Assembly (NCBI GenBank): GCA_035610365.1 | Contig: CM069434.1 | Location: 103,466,806 to 103,530,805, forward strand | DNA: 64,000 bases | Direction of reading: 5' to 3' | From: Aquatica leii | Taxonomy: Eukaryota > Arthropoda > Insecta > Coleoptera > Lampyridae | Part shown: positions 24,401 to 33,400 of the stretch, one piece after another | Layout: each line of letters begins with the position of its first letter | Position numbering within the stretch: the stretch's first letter is position 1 | Position numbers and translations under genes: made by a program | The notes under the pieces: generated by a model | Told to the model about the DNA's origin: nothing | The model's input: the letters and a program-made list of their open reading frames with translations, nothing else | The model's database searches: none

Positions 24401-27400
24401 TGATTGAGAATGCCCGTTTAGGAACGTTCACTAATGAAGAATTTGCAACGTACAAACATTTTCTGTATGTCAAATGTTATGCAACGCTTCTTCCATTGAT
24501 TGTACCATGGGAAACTGCCATTCTTTCCCAGGAACTAATCAAATAACAGAAACTTTAGAGAATGTTTTTGAGAAAATATGATTGAAAATATAACTTTTCG
24601 GCAATGGATTGCAGTAGATCGCTGTAATCTTGAGAAAATACAAAAAAGTTTAACTGAGTTCCTTGAGATGCTATGTGACAAACTTGGTCAGTTAGTTCGC
24701 TATGATTTTATAGCGAAACAACAAATCTCGTTTATGAATGAAGTAAAAGAAACATTGAAAGAAAATGAATGTAGTCACATTAGACTTTTCAGAAAACCAT
24801 GCTTTTGTAGTTCAAGACGAAGCCTAAAGCTACCACTGATCAAGTGACTATGTAACAATACACCATTTTGTAGTTTGTTATAAACAAGATGATGAAGTAA
24901 AACATGTCAGCTATGTTATTATATCTGAATGTCTAAAACATAATACAACAGCTGTCTACTGCTTTCAAAAAAAGCTCATGCAGTTTTTGAAAAGTTACTT
25001 TCTGTTTGATGTTGAGAAAATACTTTTCCGATGAAAGTGCAGCTCAATTTAAAAATAAAAAGAATTTTTCTAATCTGTTTCCATAACCAAGATTTTGGAA
25101 TAGAAGCAGAGTGGCACTTTTCTGGTACAGCTCATGGCAAATGGCCGTGTGACGGAGTTGGTGGTACAGTTAAAAATTTGGCTGCAAGGGCGAGTTTACA
25201 GAGACCTTATGAAAATCAAATCCTCACGCCACAACAACTTTCTGATTGGTCGATCCAAAGTATTAAACCTGTTAACTTTGAGCTTGTCAGCAAGAAGAGT
25301 ACATGGAAATTGAAAAGTTTTTCGGTAACCGGTTTGAAAAAGCACAGCCCATAAAAGGAACTCAACACTTCCATGCTTTTTTACCAATCAAAGACAACAT
25401 GACAAAGTTTTTTCGTATGACACAAATTACAGTACAGTGACAACCACACAACTACTTGGGAAAATTTTAATGGCAGACGTTAACGGTTATGTTACATATA
25501 ACAGTAAATGGTGGCTAGCTCATGTGTTAGATAAAAATGAAAGTAAAGATGAAGTGAAAGTCACATTTCTGCACCCAGCTGGTTCTTCTTCATCTTTTTC
25601 ATATCCAAGTAAAAAACCTGACATTTTGTGGACATCTTTAAATGATATTTTGTGTACAGTTGACCTTACTACTCCCACAGAAAGAATATACAAACTTTCT
25701 GAGGAGGACACGGCAAAATCAAATGAAGCCTTGAAGCAGTTAGACAAATAATAACTTGATTAGTCAGTACTGCTCACTTAAACAAGACTAATGATCCACA
25801 TGTAGGAAACTATGAAGTTGTTAGTTAAATAGTAAACATTACAACCGCGAATTTCAAAAAATGTATTTAAAATTTCAGAATGGGATAAAACTATGGAAAT
25901 TTGTTTTATATAGTTGTGGAAACTGCATTAGAGTATTCCAGTGCTGAGGAATCCAAATAGGACGAAACAGCTGTCCACTGGTCTCTAAGATGGTTTGTGA
26001 AGTTTAATTTTTGATGTAGAGAAACTTCTCATGTTGACAAAGTGTTTGAAAAGCACGTGCAAGAAAATAATCACTTCGTAATAGGTACGAAGAGCTGGAA
26101 TTAGATGCCAGGAGCTTTTGTGGAAACACAGATTACAAAGCCGCTACAAGCAGACCAAGGAAGATAAACAAACGTTATGATGCGATGCTAACATATGCAT
26201 CAGAAGTTGCCCTCTCTCCTCGAGAAAGATTCAGATGTGGTACTTTCAATATCATTTTATATCAGATGTCTGTGGCCTTATAAGAACGTAGAGTAGCATA
26301 CCAATCAGTATATGACAAAGTAATCATTAACTTATCCAGTCTATCAGATGCAGAGTTACGAAGTGAAGCTGAAAAACTTACAACTGCTTTCCCTCGTGAT
26401 TTCAGTTATGTGTTCATAGAAGAAATAGTTCAGTTTGCAGCCTTTGCCAAACTTAGGTCATGTCTTACGCCGTCTCAACAGGCAGTATTACTCCATGATG
26501 AAGGACTTGCTGATACCTTTCCTGGTGTTAATGTAGCTCTTAGAATATATTTGAGCATGATGGGCACTAACTGTTCAGGAGAGAGATCGTTTAGACTGGC
26601 GTTAATAAAAAATTATTTGAGAACTACGATGACCCATGAACGATTAAGTGCTCTTTGTCTACTGGATGTAGAAAGCAGTGTTCTAAAGATGATGCAATTT
26701 GATGAGTTTATTAAAGATTTCTTTGATGCCAAGGGTAGAAAAAAAGATTTTTTGTGAATTGTAGATATTGAAGAATGCTAGATTAGATTTTATTTGACAA
26801 CATTTATTGTGTTTACTGTTTAGCTTAGTTTAGCTTTCTATACGTAATTTCAAATTGCATATAATAAACGGACGTTGATGTGTAAATTTCGTGAATTGCC
26901 ATACATCTCAATTTCTGTGTTTAAGGGGCCCACCGAATTTAAACTGCCCCGAGCCCCCCACGGTCTAAATCCGGCACTGAGCGTGTGCTCTCGACGTAAA
27001 ACTTAACGCGCGCGTGTCGCGTTTGAAAAACGCGCCCATGTGAAGCCTTGTATCTCATACAATGTAAACATATTTTCAAGCGTAGAGCGTAGTGCGTACC
27101 GTACGCTTTATGTGAAACGGGACTAAAATGCCAACTTCAGTTAAAAAGTAGCTACCGACTCACAAAATTGTAATTTAGCACTAATAATAAGTTCATCCAT
27201 TATAACGCAGATGGCGCTGTAAACAGTCGATGACGCGCCTTGAATATTATATTTCAGTACTTATCTTTATCTTTGATCCGTAAGCAGTATGTTATGATAC
27301 AAGATCTCAATTTAGTTTGAGTTTACATTTTTAACAATTTACAATACACGCATTTAGTAAATACGTCACAATTGAATCAGGTCAAGATTTTGGTTGCAAA

Positions 27401-30400
27401 CAAAGCTAACTTCTAACGTGATTATCAAGAAATTGATTACAATTTATTTCGAGTTTGCATTTTTAACAATTTTAATTTACGAATTGGTATTTGTGTATAG
27501 TATAAAAGTATAACAAATCTATTTTTATTTTTGTTAGAAATAAAAGAAAATACATTGCACGCCGCTTATTGGAAATACGAATAATGTATCAAGCACGTAA
27601 TGTTATCACATTATTAAAGAACAGACAAGACGTATAATACTACATAGAAAAAACATCGTTTATAGTAATCATAATTTTGGTTTATGTTATCAATTTTCTT
27701 CTTAGGTTTGTTTCTATGCGTGAACAAGAACCTGTTTTGTATGAATTTTTTAGCTGAATTTTTGCAATACGCTTTTTACGCTTAAACATCTGTAAATATG
27801 TTATCTTTGAGAATTAACTTGGAAAGCATGTGCGTTCTTAGAATAACATAGGTTAAATTAACTACGTCTTATGTGATAACGTTATTTTGTATTTATTTTT
27901 AGTGTCAGCAAACTTATAAGAAGTGTTTTGTAGTTCTTAAAACAGTGAATTAAACATCATAACATTATTTTTGATTTCTTTTTATTACCTATATGAACAA
28001 ACTATGAATGCTACAGGTGGCTCAAAATTTTGATTTTTTAAACATTTTATAACAATTTCACTTTCTAAATTAACAACCTATTAATAACATACATGGTGTA
28101 TCTATTTACTGCTTTGTAATAAATAAACATTTGTTTTTTTTTTTTTGAATTTTGAATTCTCTTATTTTTATCAAGTTCCAACGTGATTCTATTAAGCGTC
28201 GCGCTTTAGTAACAATGCAAAAGGCACATATCAAATATAAACGACGTTTTTCACACTTTAAATTCTTATTAGATTTTCTTAGTTTAAACAGAATTGAATT
28301 TTTCCAAATGTTATTATTAAAGAGCGGAAGTTGTGGCATTTGCAATTTTTTGCAATTTCTGCAATTTTTGGTGTTATTGCAATTTTTCAGCAATTTTCAA
28401 CAATAATGCAAATTTTCTTGCAATTTAATAAAAATATTAAATTACAAGTAAATTCGACATTTAAACGTATTTTAGCTTTTCCCCGTTTTTCTTAGTAACA
28501 GTAACAATTAGCACAATTCTTGACTTCCATTGTCTTTATTTTTTTAAATAAATTAATATACAGTATACAATACGTTTCGATTGCTTGAATATCTGCAATC
28601 GTCATCATATGAATACTACTGTTTCTTAATAATAAATGAATATATACTACGTTTTGATTGCAGATACTCTAGCAATCAAAACATAGTGTATATTAATTTA
28701 TTTTTAAGAAATCAATAAAGACAATGGAAGCCCAGGACTATTTGTTACACAATGTCAATTCGGAAAATTTAAAAAACAATTATGTTAAGTACTGAATTGA
28801 ATAGATTAATAAATGGATTTACAAGTCTATAGAACCATTTTTTCAAATATCATATTTCTTGATAATTTTCGAAATGGGTTGTTGGAACAAAACACGTTTA
28901 TTAAAAATTAGTCTTAAATGTTTAATTTTCGATTTCTAGGGAATTTCCAAATTGTTAACTGAACAGGTAAGTATGCATATGCAGCGTGTTTCTGCAATAA
29001 GATTACAAACTCGAGAAGTAGTTTCCTTGTGGCGTTAAATGAAAAATTCTCGGTGTTGAATGTTCGAACGTATTTAAATTGCAATTAATCGTTCTTTTCC
29101 AAAACAAGTACGTCGAGAATTAATTTCATTGCGAAGCAAAACTGAATATAGCCAATTACCTAAGAATGCGGCTTCCTGAAAAAATGTTTACTAAATAAAA
29201 TCACGCTTTAAAATGTAGACTATAACAACAAATACACAACGTTTTCATTGATATATAAAAAGTATTGTTTACATGTATTCCTATCAGTCTTACAACAGTA
29301 CCATTTGTTGTATAGCGGCAGGTTTATGTAAAAAAAAGTTTCATCATTTCATTGTAGCAATGGAGCCACTTTACTGTATTTGATTCCTTTTCTTGTCTTA
29401 AGGTACTTCTCACTTTACTAAATCCCGACCTTAAACTTTTAGATATCTTAGGTGTTAAAGACTGTTATCAAAGCTATTAGATAATATTAGTTATTTAAGT
29501 GGTGAAATTATTTCTTACTGTAAATAAGCTATGAAAGCGGTACCCAAAACTATTTTGAATTGCGCGGGTGTAAAATCAACTTACAACGTTTACCGCCGTT
29601 ATAGCTTATTTACAGTTATGTAGACATAATGACTTATACTATGAGATGACTGCCACCAAACGTTGCTAATGGTTATTTATTACGTATTTTATTTTATTTG
29701 GATTTTAAGAATGACTGGTTATTTTAATATTAGAATATGCTATGTTTTGTATTTACATCAAATGTTACAAAAATTATCCAGAGAGAAGACGACCTAATTT
29801 TAAAATATTTAGACAGTTACATGCAACAACGTGAGAGTTTAAGAAAACACAATCGTTACAATATGATAGTAATACACGATGAAGAAATAGTTAGGAATGA
29901 AGGGTTAACTTTAGAATGTGTGGCAGCTAAACCTAATAGTTTCAACTCGCGGAATAGAAAACTACGTAAATGATTCTAAAGACAAAGGTATCAACAATTT
30001 TCAAAAAGCACAAGTTACGCTTTTATAAATTACACAATGTTCAGGTGTTACGACCTAATGATAATATGCGGAGATCAATATTTTATAGATGATTTATTAA
30101 TCAAATAACACAAAGCAATAATTTTATTAATTGTGTTCTATGGACTGATGAATTTTACTTTTAAAACTGTGACATAGTCAATCGACACAACGAGCATTAT
30201 TGTTCACAGAAAAATTAGCACGAGCTTATTCTACGGCAAAACCAAGTTCGATTCGGTTTTCTGTGGCATCTTAGGAAATTGTTTTGTTGATCCTATAATA
30301 TTTTATGAAAATTTAACAGCACGAAGGTATTTCGAAATGCTTCAAACGTTGCTAGAAGGTTCACCTGACGAGTTACCTTTAGCACAAGATATTAGGATAT

Positions 30401-33400
30401 AGTACCAACGAGATGACGCTCCAGCAGACAATGCTAAAAATGTTATTATCTATTTAAATCGCCGTTTAACAATAGAATTATAAAAACACTTCGTTTTTAT
30501 GACCAGCAAGATTGCTACACTTAACCCCACTTGATTTTTATATATGGCGATCTGTAAAAAATCGAGTTTATAGAAGCAATAATCGTTATAACAATGTAGA
30601 AGAACTACCTGGCGCAGTGGTGAATGGATTTAATAGCATCCGTAACTAGTAGTATTGTTAAACGCTGTCTATTATGTTTAGTTAATAATGGCCAAAGTTT
30701 TGAGCCAACATTATGCAATAACAATGTTAAAGTTATTTTATGCTGTTAAATTTAATCATTTATTGTTTCTACACCTAACGCTTTTTGCACTTTTTATTTG
30801 GGATAGTAAATTAAGCGATGAGGAATCATACTGATCAATTGTCATATGCCTTACTTTTACTTTCTGCTGTCATTACTATGTACCTACTTTTTCTTTTGTT
30901 ATGACCAATAAACATGGCAAATTTAAACTATTAAATATTCATCACTAGATTGTAAACCTCGCATAAACAAAAAAAACTTTTTGTCGCTTTTAGTCAATTT
31001 GGTTTATCATCTAATGAAAATCTGTTATAGTATAACTGTTTTTCTCATGGGTCATAGTACTGTAATCGGATTTTATCAAAACATAACTATTACAGATATT
31101 TAATAATAAACAATCCATTAAGCGTTATAATTTACTACCCTGTTGGCACGTAAAATCGAAATTTTTTAGTAGACACTTTTTTATTAGTTGCACTTGTGGT
31201 TACACCGATGTGTTTTCTGAGGATGATTTCAGGTTTGCTGAAAATCTAAGCGTAGTTAGAGTAGAAACTCCTGAGCCCATGAACGAAAATACACAAAACG
31301 TGATAATGTGTCTTTCGGTGAGATTATACCAATTCCTGAATGTTCAAAATCGAACAGAAAAGACCCGACAAATCAAGAAACAACACCCAGAAATATTTAC
31401 AGCAATGCCAATTAAGAGCATATTGAAAGAAAAACAAAAACCGAATGACAGGAAAAAAAGAGTCAAGAGCAAAAATAGCCAAAAGAAATGTTTTTGCAGA
31501 AGATAGGTTAATTAGTAAAAAAGCTGTTGAGCAATTAGACAAAAAATCCCTATAGATGAGGACACGGACAGTACTGTGCTTTTTGTAGCGAATTTGGTAA
31601 AAATAGGAAACTGTAGCTCCAGTGTAATCTATGTGGGGTGTGGGCTCATAAGGCCTGCACGAATGACAAACTAAGTGAATTTATTTGTGATTATTACCTA
31701 TAATTAAAGCATTTGTGGGTAATAGCAGCCATAGGCGTGATTACCTCACAAGTGTTAGGTAATGCCGGCCACATAAAGTTATAAAAAAAAATACGAAAAA
31801 GTGTTTTGTTATTTGTTTTAAACGTAATAAATGCTACTTTTTTATTCTCATGCTATTATTCTTTCATTTCTTACACCTAATTTCCTTTTAACATAATGAA
31901 CAACCCTACAATTATCATAAATGCTTAGGGAACCGTGATTACCCCACTTTACTTTGCTTAAGATTTCTAGTGGTGATAGAGCCCAACAAACACATACACC
32001 TAGCAGCTATTAAATATGTCAGCAAACACAAATGGTTAACATTATATAACGTAAAGATTACACGTGTTATATGATTTTGTTATGTTGAAGTTACAGTAAC
32101 TCAACGCGACATTATTTTACAATTTTTTGATTTACATTATGCATATTTTGTAACAGTTCTATTAAACTGTTCAACCTATTTTTTGTAATTTTCTTGAGTT
32201 TACGTTCAATACTTACACTTTTGAAATACCCAAAACTTCATGTTACGTAAAAAATATGTTGTTAGTATACTCTGTAACTGTTATGTAATAAAGTATAACC
32301 ATTACATAACATAATAACAAACCTATATACTATCGTTAAATATTCTTGAGGGTGAAATTGTAAGAGTATGGTTATGCTATGGTTACACTGCCATAACAAA
32401 ACTTGTTATATTATATTATATACATGTTTAATAACTGTTATGTATGTGTTTGCTGTTACGAACAAAAACAAGTTGTAAATGTCAAAAACTATTTTTTAGT
32501 TCCCGACTTTTAATTTTTTATATTTCGGATGTTCATTCTAAATTATTTACATCACCTTAACTTGTTTCACAGTTTGTTTTATTTAAATAAGTATAATTAT
32601 TACAAGTTACGTTATCACTTGTTACAGCCAAATCCGCCAAAAGTAATAAGACATCCACTCAGTCGAAAACCGAAACCAGAAATCCTTTTTCAATCTACCG
32701 ACGATGAAGTTTTAAAAGAGAAAATTGTTGAATGCACTAATAAAGATTTGTACATTAAAGAATTAACCGAAAAAATAGATGAAATGAAACAAGAATTAAA
32801 TTGTTTAAAAAATAAAATTTCTCAATTAGTACAAGATAAAAACGTTTTAGAGTCAACCATAGAGCAACAAATAAAATATAAAAACAAACATGAGATAGTA
32901 ACAGGCAAATTAATAGAAATGACAGAAATACTAGAACAAATGAAAATAAATAACACAACGATAAAAACAGAAAATGAAACAAACTTAATTAACCTGTTAA
33001 ATAACATGGAAACACTCAAGACGCTGTTAAATAATTTAAAAAAAGTACAGAAAAATGAATTAGAAAATATAGTTACCGAGATGAAAGAATTTCATCAAAA
33101 AGAAATTCAACAGTTAGAAAGCGATATGCTCAAAACTGTAAGTAACATGCACAATCTAATTGACGAGGAAAAGACAAATGCCGAAGTGCGTTTAAACGAA
33201 TGTAAAAAAATGAAGGAAAAGGAAATCTCAAACTTAAAAGTTAAATATCAGTTACTTCACGATGATTTTGAAGCTAAAGTTAAACAGTTATCAGAAAATC
33301 ACAAAGAGGCAAGTATTTTATCTGAAATATTAATGAAGGAAAAATGTGAAGATATTGAGCGCGGCTGGAAAATTAAGTTAGAAGAAATTGAAGCTAAAGC

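Noticed and set aside
32529-32627. Upstream extension of the HMMR exon-3 open frame to an ATG at 32529
   Set aside because: The extension is hydrophobic and T-rich, unlike the coiled coil, and a good acceptor (TTGTTACAG) at 32627 joins in phase to exon 2, which carries the family N-terminus.
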